From: Lytechinus pictus
Lineage: Eukaryota; Echinodermata; Echinoidea; Temnopleuroida; Toxopneustidae
Length of the DNA stretch: 64,000 nt
Assembly (NCBI RefSeq): GCF_037042905.1
Contig: NC_087258.1
Location: 682,001 to 746,000, forward strand
Direction of reading: 5' to 3'
Positions 25,701 to 34,340 of the stretch are shown in pieces (within the stretch, counting starts at the first letter, position 1; each line of letters starts with the position of its first letter). Below the pieces are notes generated by a model. It was not told the origin of the DNA. It saw only the letters and a list, made by a program, of their open reading frames with translations, and made no database searches. Position numbers and translations under genes: made by a program.

Positions 25701-26975
25701 GATGTCACCTGAGTCCATTCATCCGTCATGATCTGAGTCATTTTATTAGTTGTAATTTGAGTCATCCCATCAGTTGTGCTCTGAGTCGGTTCGTTTGTAG
25801 CGATTTTAGTCGTTTTATAAGTTGTTACTTGAGTGATGTCATCGGTTTTCACCTGAGTCGTGTCACTGGAAACTATCTTAGCTGTTTCTTCACTTCTAAT
25901 CTGAGTTGCCACTTCTGTCATGACACCAGTTGATGTTGAAAATGAGATTGATTGCACCGGTGATGTATCGGTTAATAACTCCGTTTGCGATTCAGTATTT
26001 TTCGAATTAAGAGTTGAAGATTGTTGATCCGTTTTTATGGTGGCAGGTGTCACTATGGTAGACTGTACGGCTGGTGTACCAGTTGAAACGTCCAATGTGT
26101 TTGTAACAATAAAGACTTCCGTAGGGTTAGTAGGTTCTGCCGTGACTGCATCAGTTGGCTGATCTGACGATGTAGCAGAACTCGTCTGGAACACGGAAGA
26201 GTCTGTCATAGCTGAAGTTTCGGTTGACGCCTCCGTTGTAATAGTTCCTGATGCCACTGTAGTTTGGCCTGTTGCAAGATCAGTTTGGATCAGTGTATAA
26301 GTAGACTGAGAAGACGGTTCCCTTGACGTTGACATTGTAGAAGCGTCCGTGTTAGTGTTTTCTGTGTTTGTTGTAGGGCTACTTGTCATCTGAGTAGGAT
26401 TCGAAGGCAACTCAGTTGGCAATGTAGCGTCATTAGTTTTCGAAGTGACTTCCAATAAGGTCACATAATCTATCACAGTCACACTTTCTGTTTGAGCGAT
26501 TGATTGCGTTACAATTCCTGAATTTTAACAGAAAAAAAATAATGACTTAATTAATGCATCAATTAGATTAAATTGTGCGTGTTTAAAAAATTACTAAAAT
26601 AATGCAAATAATGTGGCAGAAAGTCCCGCAATCAACGCGAGTGTGTTAATATTAACAGTTTTATTACAGAATAAAATTCAGACCTGAGAATAGAATCAAA
26701 TAATAATAATGCAGTTACAGTGACGAGATTTCCATTAGAAATCAAAGCCGTTAATGTTTTTTCAGACTTTGAAAAAAAAATTTACCGACTACTGTATTCC
26801 TTATTCCCGCTTGATTTGTATTATATTAACCACTCATTTTAAATATTTAACTGGTTAACATTTGATGGATAAATCTAATCTTACCATTTGAAAATCCACC
26901 TGCGAGACAAATCACAATAATCACAATCCTGACATCTGGAACAATATTCCACAAGTATAAATTCCTTGAATCCAT
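4630..26975 (-). CDS. Gene B (whole span): giant sushi-mucin transmembrane protein, 20 exons
   Basis: Predicted type I membrane glycoprotein of about 2843 aa: signal peptide (1-30), mucin 1 (31-1085), sushi 1-4 (1086-1337), linker (to 1366), sushi 5-6 (to 1498), mucin 2 (to 2000), sushi 7-10 (to 2254), linker (to 2284), sushi 11-12 (to 2416), mucin 3 (to 2764), TM (about 2768-2795) and a short tail. All introns are phase 1 except the last, phase 0. Sushi exons alternate two subtypes (odd: CPPPPY-type middle with NACYG end; even: APC start with TCEG end), and six sushi + linker + mucin occur twice in the same order. No SEA or EGF exon is seen. Introns not listed separately are AT-rich filler. 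Function (adhesion, barrier or recognition) is inferred from domains only. Confidence 0.85.
5195..5355 (-). CDS. Gene B exon 19: transmembrane helix
   Basis: After an AAG acceptor with a pyrimidine tract: GTQTAWWVIFASSVGG, ASLLWLLASCGTLIFVIM, then SKQRRRSDHNRF, a single TM helix with basic stop-transfer. The donor GTAAG after SDSSEN is phase 0, matching gene C exon 18. If unspliced, the frame would run on to a stop at 5111-5113. Confidence 0.8.
5356..5944. other. Last-but-one intron of gene B, nothing convincing
   Basis: Contains a possible 46-base cryptic exon near 5533-5578 that does not keep the frame. Otherwise AT-rich. Confidence 0.4.
5945..6988 (-). CDS. Gene B exon 18: mucin domain 3, 348 codons
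   Basis: Phase 1-1, starts GTSTTSYSTTSLAPGTTDD, ends TEERG at GTATA. Thr/Ser/Pro-rich without a clear tandem period, unlike mucins 1 and 2. It would be the membrane-proximal stalk. Confidence 0.86.
7505..7705 (-). CDS. Gene B exon 17: sushi domain 12
   Basis: 67 codons, phase 1-1. RYCEVPEVPPDVLHFL, IRFNCSSTTRPILQG, then CTDGIWSPTEVPTC. Last sushi of the protein, counterpart of exon 9. Carries NSS and NCS sequons. A C-rich tract lies about 35 bases downstream of its donor (7455-7469). Confidence 0.85.
8583..8777 (-). CDS. Gene B exon 16: sushi domain 11
   Basis: 65 codons, phase 1-1. NCTTYPTILDDDIHVIPQQ, FLLYCNDTISTP, then WYPDPSQRFCYS. Near-identical to exon 8, 7.8 kb away. Confidence 0.87.
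8963..9722. mobile_element. MITE-like element in gene B intron
   Basis: Left end AAATACATATGAGCGATTCC is mirrored at the right end by AAATACATATGGGCGATTCC on the other strand, 760 bases apart. The interior carries repeated TAATGCGACT motifs (near 9335 and 9508). No transposase. Target duplication not resolved. Confidence 0.5.
10220..10309 (-). CDS. Gene B exon 15: linker, second copy
   Basis: 30 codons, phase 1-1. IISGSSEYTASTLEPQPV, then FTQEYFTLPPDG, then H. The N-terminal half has drifted from exon 7, while the 12-residue core is unchanged. Placed, as in block 1, between the fourth and fifth sushi domains. Confidence 0.75.
10825..11013 (-). CDS. Gene B exon 14: sushi domain 10
   Basis: 63 codons, phase 1-1. 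APCDPPLTSAPVTYTHS, YTHDSVLEFTCTNGLLTGPT, then CIDGTWSPDALPLC. Donor GTATG. Partner of exon 6. Confidence 0.86.
11692..11880 (-). CDS. Gene B exon 13: sushi domain 9
   Basis: 63 codons, phase 1-1. DPVCTHPANLDSDILVN, ILLYCPPIPYATRGTAF, then WDPDISGNACYG. Partner of exon 5. Confidence 0.86.
12306..12500 (-). CDS. Gene B exon 12: sushi domain 8
   Basis: 65 codons, phase 1-1. APCSAPSVPSHLTHHEQS, LSFKCKVTSKVLSNTSS, then CVDGVWDQLSYPTCEG. Even-type sushi, partner of exon 4. Confidence 0.86.
12619..12807 (-). CDS. Gene B exon 11: sushi domain 7
   Basis: 63 codons, phase 1-1. ETWCVLPVNFDPDV, FLILSCPPPPYTAVGEVF, then WLPDISNKACYG. First sushi of the second block, partner of exon 3. Confidence 0.86.
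13120..14625 (-). CDS. Gene B exon 10: mucin domain 2, 502 codons
   Basis: Phase 1-1, starts VSSTTYSYRTTERDTEF, ends TNPQG at GTATG. Contains about four imperfect units near 246 bp (82 codons) between 13430 and 14280, each with VTFGTLLTTAYGATT-like and SRMTS-RQTEQT-like segments. Thr/Ser-rich, no cysteines evident. Separates the two sushi blocks. Confidence 0.87.
15171..15383. mobile_element. Short inverted-repeat element (about 210 bp)
   Basis: Left GGGGCATTGCAA with TTTGCGATCAATTGCAA is mirrored by a right end with GCGATTGATTGCAAATAT and TTGCAACACCCC. Lies in the intron before gene B exon 9. Non-coding. Confidence 0.45.
15448..15648 (-). CDS. Gene B exon 9: sushi domain 6
   Basis: 67 codons, phase 1-1. 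RTCTAPSVADNILHAES, INFNCTIPDRSTLIGPSSS, then CRDGTWNPSNVPTCEG. The donor is GTTCG, less usual than the GTAAG of its neighbours. Counterpart of exon 17. Confidence 0.84.
16375..16569 (-). CDS. Gene B exon 8: sushi domain 5
   Basis: 65 codons, phase 1-1. NCTTYPTILDDDIYVIPQQ, FLLYCNNTISTP, then WYPDPSQRFCYS. Differs from exon 16 by only about 7 of 195 bases and 2 residues (Y/H and N/D), far less than other sushi pairs in the two blocks. The similarity stops a few bases into the introns. Confidence 0.87.
16916..17002 (-). CDS. Gene B exon 7: linker with conserved FTQEYFTLPPDG
   Basis: 29 codons, phase 1-1, no cysteines: FAGTTEAVTTSEPKPI, then FTQEYFTLPPDG, then E. Not a sushi, SEA or EGF domain; I recognise no family. 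The 12-residue core is identical in exon 15 despite seven synonymous differences, so it appears to be held at the protein level. Confidence 0.75.
17376..17760. repeat. GGCATAATT motif cluster with T and C homopolymers
   Basis: About nine copies of G/AGCATAATTT-like words at irregular spacing, interrupted by long T tracts (17537-17624) and a C tract (17659-17682). In the intron between gene B exons 6 and 7. Homopolymers here are likely error-prone in assembly. Confidence 0.5.
17846..18034 (-). CDS. Gene B exon 6: sushi domain 4
   Basis: 63 codons, phase 1-1. APCDAIVSSGP, YTHDSVLSFSCNRGVLSGPS, then CVDGTWTPGDQPSC. Counterpart of exon 14, which keeps YTHDSVLEFTC and CIDGTWSPDALPLC. Confidence 0.86.
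18502..18690 (-). CDS. Gene B exon 5: sushi domain 3
   Basis: 63 codons, phase 1-1. DPVCTIPIDLDPDIRID, LILLYCPPVPYATRGTAF, then WEPDISDNACYG. Strongly similar to exon 13 (ILLYCPPIPYATRGTAF), its counterpart in block 2. Confidence 0.86.
18691..21605. other. Largest gene B intron (2.9 kb)
   Basis: Holds G/C tracts (19880-19916, 21080-21092), an A tract, and repeat fragments. GGGCCCGTATTCTGAA with GTTTAACTTA near 18716-18755 recurs inverted near 21000-21055. GGGGCCCGTTTCATAAAG at 21133 starts another fragment. No exon found. Confidence 0.45.
21606..21800 (-). CDS. Gene B exon 4: sushi domain 2
   Basis: 65 codons, phase 1-1. APCSAPGVPAYLTHG, LAFSCTTTWRVLS, then CNDGAWVGLEFPTCEG. Even-type sushi, partner of exon 12 (APCSAPSVPSHLTHH). 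Confidence 0.86.
22020..22498. mobile_element. TTAA foldback MITE, left arm shortened
   Basis: Ends TTAAATGACAAGTTCACC and (other strand) TTAAATGTCAAGTCCACT. Shares its right arm and core (GATGACATCACCCACTCACT) with the element at 59733-60320; most of its left arm is gone. In the gene B intron between exons 3 and 4. Confidence 0.6.
22571..22753 (-). CDS. Gene B exon 3: sushi domain 1
   Basis: 61 codons, phase 1-1. GCIMPVELDPDIYPS at the start, FIILYCPPPPY in the middle, then WVPDFSANACYG. Odd-type sushi. Its partner in the second block is exon 11 (CVLPVNFDPDV and WLPDISNKACYG), alike but well diverged. Confidence 0.86.
23353..26517 (-). CDS. Gene B exon 2: mucin domain 1, 1055 codons in one exon
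   Basis: Phase 1-1 exon beginning GIVTQSIAQTESV and ending TTALVG. Thr makes up a very large share, in TTDETTxITT-type steps of about 10 residues. On top of these sit at least three units of exactly 324 bp (108 codons) starting near 24056, 24380 and 24704, each with TDRMTHIKTD-like and SIDKLTD segments, and a more diverged relative near 25266. Two adjacent units are almost identical, a sign of recent unequal exchange. Expected to be densely O-glycosylated. Confidence 0.88.
26885..26975 (-). CDS. Gene B exon 1: signal peptide
   Basis: Start codon in a good context (ACCATGG). MDSRNLYLWNIVPDVRIV leads into IIVICLAGG, a hydrophobic core with a small-residue end, then a phase 1 GTAAG donor. It is the only signal-like start in frame with the mucin exon downstream. 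Confidence 0.8.
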
Positions 26976-27193
26976 GGTGGTTGTATACAGACGGAATAAC
27001 TGTATTGTTATAAGTACAATTTTCTTCCTTTTTGGTAAGTGGAGTTTTTCGTATTAGCATCAGATAGAATGTTTAGGATGTCGACAAATTTGAAACATTT
27101 TTGTGTTAGGATGATCATTCAATCTGATTCTTCTCTGCCCTTTAATGCTATAAAATCAGAGCGTTAAAAACCAAGATTTACAAATTCTACATG

Positions 27194-27203
27194 TTATTTA
27201 TAG
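27194..27203 (-). promoter_or_regulatory. Possible TATA box of gene B
   Basis: Minus-strand CTATAAATAA about 220 bases upstream of the gene B start codon. Acceptable consensus but in an AT-rich stretch, so weak evidence. Confidence 0.25.
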
Positions 27204-28689
27204 TATCTGTTCTAAACAAAGCTGGCGGAGGTAAAATGGAATTCAAATTAGCGAGATGCAAATTTTAACCCCAAGGACACAGGTAGTGATCATTCTCAAT
27301 AAAAAGCAAAGTCCACCAAGCGAAAACAATCACACCTAGCGTGGAACCTTCAAAAAACTTTCTACAGTATTGCGATCAATTTAAGAGGTAACTCAACAGT
27401 AGCTTATGTCGAATATTGTTTGCCGTTGTTTGATATGTGCTGGTTGTCCCACCCTTGTCCATTTTGACATGATAGATGATCTTGTCGCATGTTACAGTGA
27501 CGTGTTTCTACTACTCACCAGTTTGACCAATACTTGGCGCCCGGGTGCAAATGTCAAAACCTATCCGCCGCAGTCATAGAACAGTGTACAATGTGTTCTG
27601 ACTAAACAAGAAGCGCCTTCATTGGAGCCATCGATTCAGGCTCGGAGTTTTTCCGAACATGCTAAACAAAAACAAAAATCGCACGTTCATGTCCGATATC
27701 TATTACTGAAATAAAGGTATATGTGCACATGTGAGCAAAATACAAAACAAAACACGAACAAGAAATTTTTTATTGAAAACAATTCATGCTTATTGCTTAT
27801 AATTTATCTGGATTATTACACAGATACGTTAACATATTTTTATAAAATAATAGGATTTGAATTTACAAGGAAAGCGTACTGTCATCGAAGTGGATAGCCT
27901 CCATAAAATCTTAAATTATAAAAAGTAACACTGTGCAATGAGTTTTATTTCTTCAGGTTTCAAAGCATAAATTTAAAATCCCAATATATACACTTTACAT
28001 AAAAGCTACGACTCGCATTCTAAATATTATAGATAGAAGCATGAAACATCTGATAAAAACGTAATATTTTATAGGCATGATGGTTGAAAAGGCAAGAAAA
28101 ATTGTTATAAACCTGCAACGAGCGTGTGCGCCCTGAGAAGAAAGGTGAGGAGATATCCTATTATTTACAAATGAATGAAAAAAAAGACAAGGACGGTAAC
28201 ATTTACGAGCTAAAAGTTAACTTGTTTTTTAAATTGAAATAAAACAGCTTAATGTAGTTCTAAAAATAATGGATTAATCATATATATGTGTTTTTTGTAC
28301 AGTTTCGTAAAACAATATTTGTAAATAGTTAAAATCCGATTGGGTTCTTATGGTTTGCGACGGTAATCAGTAAACCATGTTCTAGCTGAAAATTATAATG
28401 GATATGGTTTCTTAACTTCCCATGCAGGTAAAATTATGAACTTATTTCACATCATAAGCTTTTCCAGTTTATAGTATATCTCCGTAAATTGCAGTGTATT
28501 GTATGTATAAAGTGTAATTCCTAACTCCACTTTTTATATATAATAGGTATATTGATTTTGAATTTGATATTTGATATTTAAGAGTAGATATTGACTAGTA
28601 GGCTATCCACTGGCCTCACAAGCAAATGGTCTTGATGTTAGATCGTTCAACATCACAATGGGTAATTCCTCTTTCCGAACGGTTTATTT

Positions 28690-29120
28690 TCAAGTTGTCT
28701 AATGCCAATTCGTCTAATAACCAACTCGTCAACTATCATTTGGTCTACCATCAAGTCTCACTATATACATGATCCGATTGCCATTTCGTCCACTCACCTT
28801 TTCGTCTGATAACCAGTTGGTCAAATAGCCATTTATTCCGTAAACAATTTGGTCTAATTGGATAGGTGTTAATTGGGCAAAATGAATGAAAAGAAAATGG
28901 TTATAAGACTAACCGGCTATTAGACGAAATAGTCATAGACGAACTGGTGATTAGACGAAGTGATTATTGGACCAAATATTTATAGGACCAAATGGTTGTT
29001 AGACGAAATGTTTATGAACGGAATGGCATAAGACTAAATGAAGGTAGATCATTTGATGTGTTGACGAATTAGCAATAGACAAATCGGCAGTTCCGAAAGT
29101 GTTGTAGACGAACTACTAGA
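28690..29120. repeat. Inverted TTCGTCTAAT minisatellite
   Basis: Words such as CGTCTAATAACCA and TTGGTCTA recur about every 20 bases up to about 28860. Their complements (TTAGACGAA, GGACCAAAT) recur from about 28900 to 29120. The whole is one imperfect palindrome about 430 bases long. Confidence 0.6.
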
Positions 29121-30949
29121 CAATATGCCCAGTATGGGATCATAAGGATAGGACCAAACGATATGTATAGACAAAGCGTTTGTTATTGCATATAACAGTA
29201 GCAATATATCGATCTATTTTAACCCTGTGTAACCGTCAGATTAATTTTTAAAAATACCAAAAGGTTGTTATTAATTTATTCCAGATACCGCTGCATTGGT
29301 TTTTTTTTTGTCTCTCTTGATTTTATCTTTTAGGTCTAGCTCTCGTCCCCCTCTCTTTCCAATTAAATACACTACATGTACATCACTTGATCCTCTTTGA
29401 CGTTGGTTAAACCCCCTCCCCACATCTTCAGCCATACACACCATACCACATGTACAGTTTCTCACGCACCCATCCCTACCAACATACAAACACTTCCCTG
29501 TATTCCCTCTGCCGTGTATAAGTCATTCGTATCTGTCATTTTGACCCACCGATAACTACTCAATTTTCAATCATGAGGAATAGATCTTCTCCAAGTGATA
29601 CTACGGGTATTTTCATTGTTGCTAGGTGTATTTTTAGGACAAATTAGGACTTTACTCACCCTGACACCGCGGTACTCGAGTTGCGCTATTTTTGGAAGAA
29701 GTGATTTGGTCGACACTATGTTCATTTGTACTATTCACGAAGTGATAGACCTTTGGTTAAGTGTTAAATTGTTTAACAAATCAATTACAATGTCAGGTAT
29801 GCTCTGTCAATCTGTCATTTCAATCTGAGAGGGGTAAATAGGAGTGCATACCGAAGTACAAGCGAGTTTTTGCGTTGATATTATAATTTGATTACCAATC
29901 CTAAAAGAAATTATTGTAATAATTATATTTTTTCGTAAATTTGCTAGAATCATACACTACTCTATTTTGCGTTTATAACAAACAATTATTTGCCATTTTG
30001 CTCTATGAGATTCCTTTTATTTTAACATTAGTTCGTTACTAATCAAGGACCATCTAAACTTGGATAATAATAATAATGTCATTATTTACCGATGGTAACC
30101 ACGTCAGTTCCGAAAACTGTTCTCCCATTACATAACACTGTTTTAGAAAATAGTCATGCTATATGTTAATGCATTTGAGGGAGAGTTTGTTAAAGTTTGA
30201 CATGGATCGCATCTTGGGAGAGAATGATTGGGGCAACCATGCTGGTGAGTGGGGCAGGGGGTTCATTACTTAATACGTATATTGCCTTTATTTTTATACG
30301 TACATGTAAAAAGGACATTTTCAAGCTCAGAATTTATAAGTGCCGATAATTGTATAGGCCTATGTAGATTTTATTCAATCTGCATATAATCATTATTAAA
30401 AAAAAAAAACTCATAAGTATAAACTTATAAGTATATGCATAACATACATATTCTGTCATTGAACATTATGTGACTCATTATGTATGCAATTTTATTTACT
30501 GGATTTAATTACCGTTCAACATTAAGGTCTTGCCTAATATAATTAGCTATTTTATTTGTTTGAATTGAGTTGTGTTTACGCCTTATCTTAACCCCATGAT
30601 CTCTCCGCTTTGTTGCTTCAGAAATAAATTCGTTAAAAATGAAATCAAATCTCCATTAACTATTAATTTCATGTGAAGAGAAACTCTCATCAAAGGAATA
30701 GTTGCTTTCGTTAAAATATTTGTTAAATGTAAATAATCTTCAAGAGAATTCCTTATCTATGACTCGTTTGATAAATTATCCGTTATGAGTCTAGTATTAA
30801 AGTGCTTATTTTATGTCACATATCATCTCATTATATCCTATTATCATATTATGTTAACATGGAAATATCACATTATATGTTTTTTTAAACTGTTTTTAAA
30901 CTACAGTATATATCATGTATATATCATAGTCCCCCCTCATTTCCATTTA

Positions 30950-31112
30950 TGCTCAATATTACTCTGTTTTTTTTTGTTTTACGAATTGAGAATGCCCGTC
31001 TGTAAAATTGTATTTGATTTGTATGACTTTATATTACTTTGTATCATGTTTTGAATGGAAATGGAATAAAGAATTGAATTGAAATTGAATTGAATAGAAT
31101 TGAATCACTATG
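30950..31112 (+). repeat. Possible retroposon 3' tail
   Basis: GGAATAAAGAATTGAATTGA followed by degenerate AATTG repeats ends next to a TA microsatellite. This layout is seen at the 3' ends of LINE-like elements, but no reverse transcriptase remains, so the call is tentative. Confidence 0.3.
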
Positions 31113-31114
31113 GG

Positions 31115-31116
31115 TA

Positions 31117-31165
<49 letters not shown>

Positions 31166-31179
31166 TATATATATATATT

Positions 31180-31217
<38 letters not shown>

Positions 31218-31291
31218 AGGGTGTGTGTGTGAGTGAGGTTGCGTGTGTGTGTGCGGGTGTGTGTGGGGGTGAGGGTGTGTGTGTGTGTGTG
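31115..31291. repeat. TA/TG compound microsatellite
   Basis: About 85 bases of TA repeats followed by about 90 bases of interrupted TG repeats. Confidence 0.9.
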
Positions 31292-31441
31292 AAATTATAC
31301 ATGTACAACAGCTATGGCAACTCTTTTATTTAAATATTTGTTGGGAAAGAAATGGATGAAGAGAACAACGGTAGGCGTAGCTTAAATCAAGGTTCCCCAA
31401 AGCTATCTGCCCTTTGGAAAAAAATGGTGATGCCGAAAAAA

Positions 31442-31512
31442 TATATCTGCCGGGAATCGAACCCGGGCCCCAGCTTTGAACGCCGGTGCCTTGACCACTA
31501 TACCACAGAGAC
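31442..31512 (-). repeat. tRNA-derived SINE head
   Basis: Reverse strand reads TCTCTGTGGTATAGTGGTCA (box A) and GGGTTCGATTCCCGGCAGA (box B) with a five-pair anticodon stem CCGGC/GCTGG. The acceptor stem pairs at only about five of seven positions and the anticodon would be TCA, so this is a SINE head or tRNA pseudogene, not a working tRNA. Confidence 0.6.
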
Positions 31513-34295
31513 GGGTTAGAGGCTAGGGCGACCCCGATCCGATTCACCGTCAGCTAGACAGATTTTCGACACTACACCAATTATAATTTCCTTTCGAGTG
31601 TCGAAAAACCGTAGTAAACATGTAAAACCTGTATAAAACACACTTATTCACCGAAATACGGTTTGTTTACATTTTCTACGCCCTCTACGTCTTTACGCCT
31701 CGATTCTCGTTCCAACTTTATTTCATTTTTATTATTATTTGGACAGAATCTCGGAGGAAAAACATTTAAATTGTCTAAGTTTCGGCAAAAAGTGCGATGA
31801 CCATAAATCTGGTATATTCAAAAGTCGATTAAAAAAGGGAATAGTCAAATGTAAGTGTTTTTTATATTTTATTATTATTATTATTTTTGTGTGTGTGGGG
31901 GGGGGGGCATTTGATTATAATGACAAGCATTTGTATAGCGTCATTATTTTTTCTTTTATTCAAAGGTACCAGGTCCGCAATATGTAACATTTTATTCGCA
32001 CAGTTGCGAGAAAAGAAACATCTTTGGTTGAGATATATCGCTTGTTAATCCTTCATATTCCTACCAATTATTGCTTATTTAACGAATTCATTGATTCCTT
32101 ATTAGATCCTTTCATCGGTCTTCTTTCTATCTTTTCCTTTAAACTTTTGTTTAATGTTTATGTTTGAGCTTAATATTTTGTTTTAATATACATTTTGGTA
32201 TCAGCTATGATTTAAGCCTAGTTGGACTTAATGTCAGGGCCCTTGAACGACTTTTTAATCAGGGGATTTAAAATCTGACGTGCAGAAAGAAAGAAAAATG
32301 AAAGAAAAAAAAGTTTCATTAAAAACCAAGGTCGTTTTTTATTATATGAAATTCAGTTAATTTGGGTCAGGAGTTAGTAACTATTACGATTGAATACTTG
32401 CATATCATATATTTCATTCCAAAATCAGTTTGGTAACATATAAAACATTGTCATGAGTATCCTGCTCTTAACATGAATTGTATCATGAGCACGTACAAAC
32501 TTAAAAAGAATCAATTCATTTAATATCTTATAGAAAAACTTAATATTTTTTAACTAAACAACAATAAACCAGACCAAATTTAAACTCTGTTATATCATTC
32601 ATTTATTATGCAAATGTAGAAGTGGAATAGGAATATATTACTTTCAATCCTCAGAGTAAAAACTGGTATTTTTAGCATGGAAAAAAATAATCTACAAAAT
32701 TGATATTATACAATGTGTTGATGACGACGATATGAAATAAAATACATAGTAAAGAACTTAGTTTTGCAATTATATTAACTTTCTGGGGCTTGGTATTTAA
32801 CTTTCTAGATTCTATAAGAATACATAATAGGCACATTGTAAATCTTGCATGCAGCATAATCTCTCTATTTACACATAACGTATCATTGAAGAAAGTGAAA
32901 GCACATTAAAGGGTATTGTTTAGATAAAGGATAGAATGTCGCTTTCATTAAAACAAAAAATATAGTTTATCCGTTAGCAACGTCACATCGATTTATACAA
33001 TTATAATGGCACTATCTTAACATGCCACAGTTCAGATACGGTTCTAGTCCTATTCGAATAAATACAATTGTTACCAATGTAAGGTAATGCAAACTATTAA
33101 CGTTAAAAGTTAATACCATTGTGAGATAAGTTGACAGATTTTTGTCATCGACTTATAGTACTGTCGTGAAATGAAGGTTTATTTAAACAGAATGGCCTCA
33201 AACCGTCCGGGAAAAATATAAAACCACTTTAGATTTAATTAATTTAAGGGCAATTCCCCCCCCAAAAAAAAAAAAATGCATCCGTTAATTTTATAACAGT
33301 ATCAAGACTACTGTTCTGAATAGAAATGAGCGATATGTTTATTGAATTGCTCCATCAACGTGAATCGAAAGGTCATTCATAATGCACTTCATGAGAATAA
33401 CCAATATAAAGGTGGATACTCTTGGTTAAACATGTTCAAATACGTATAGATAGCTGAACAAACAATGGTCATGTATGAGGTTGTTTACCCCTCTTCCATG
33501 ATTTATTTTATCAAAACGAGATATACCTTAACTTTTATAACGGTGTGTTTGACTGACCAGGAAAGGAGTCATTAAATGCTTGATAGAGAGATCAAAAAGG
33601 ATTGTCAACAAATATCAATTTAAAAAACTGTCTTTGCAGTCACATCATCGAAATCCACTCCATTCTATTGTTTACGTTATGTTCAATGATACACCGTCAG
33701 TCGGTTTGGAGTGTATCTCTCCAGTGTGATTAAAGCAATAGAGAGTTTTCGCAACAGCAACGGACTCAAGAAATAGAAAATGTATTGTCAAAATGTCCTA
33801 ATGAAAAATTATAAGTGAGAAGTCTTTGTCAACAATTGGTGAATCAAATTACAGCTTTCTTAGACTTTCTGGATTAATGACATATTAAAAGTTTTTCGTC
33901 AGCTCCGACATTCAGGATGAAACTGATGTTCCGGTTTACCATTGTTTTGTCTTTGTGTGTGTTCTCCGACGGGCACTTTACTGTTTCAATACATTTACCG
34001 TATTTACTGGTTCCTATTGAAGTTACAAGAACTCCCTACCATCTCTATTGATAACACAGGAATCTTTTTTTTTTTTTTGCAACGTAATGTTTAATTTGCT
34101 AAACCTACAATTACTGTTTACGCTTCGTCTTAATTATTTGTAATAAAAACCATCGTAAAAAGTAAAAAAATAAATAGGTGATGATGAAAAAAGTTTTATA
34201 ATGAAATTAGTTATGTCGATTCGATTGGTTTCACCTCCAGCTCATGATGGGATCTTTAAACTGGCTTGCATTCCACGATTACGGGAGTCCCAGGT

Positions 34296-34340
34296 TTAAT
34301 GCATAGCCAAGTCGTTGAAGATTATACCAGGTTCCTTGAC
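34296..34340 (-). CDS. Gene C exon 20: C-terminal exon
   Basis: After a CAG acceptor the frame reads VKEPGIIFNDLAMH and stops. The matching terminal exon of gene B reads VESSVVYNPGAIMF onward to ILHY and stops. Both begin in phase 0 with V and share a PG-I-F-x-D core, which is why I accept this small exon. Confidence 0.6.
   Translation of the reverse strand, partial: VKEPGIIFNDLAMH

Larger units (their letters stand above)
26976..34295. other. Intergenic region between genes C and B
   Basis: 7.3 kb with no convincing gene. Contains gene B upstream sequence, an inverted TTCGTCTAAT-type repeat block, a retroposon-like tail, a TA/TG microsatellite, a tRNA-headed SINE and the gene C 3' region. 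Open frames are short and of low complexity. Confidence 0.5.

Noticed and set aside
24368-25933. Several plus-strand open frames (60-180 codons) with Ser/Cys/Arg repeats in gene B mucin 1
   Set aside because: They follow the 324-bp repeats of the coding strand exactly and have no splice or start support.
28690-29120. CRISPR-like regular repeats
   Set aside because: Repeat length and spacing are irregular, the orientation flips in the middle, and the genome is eukaryotic.
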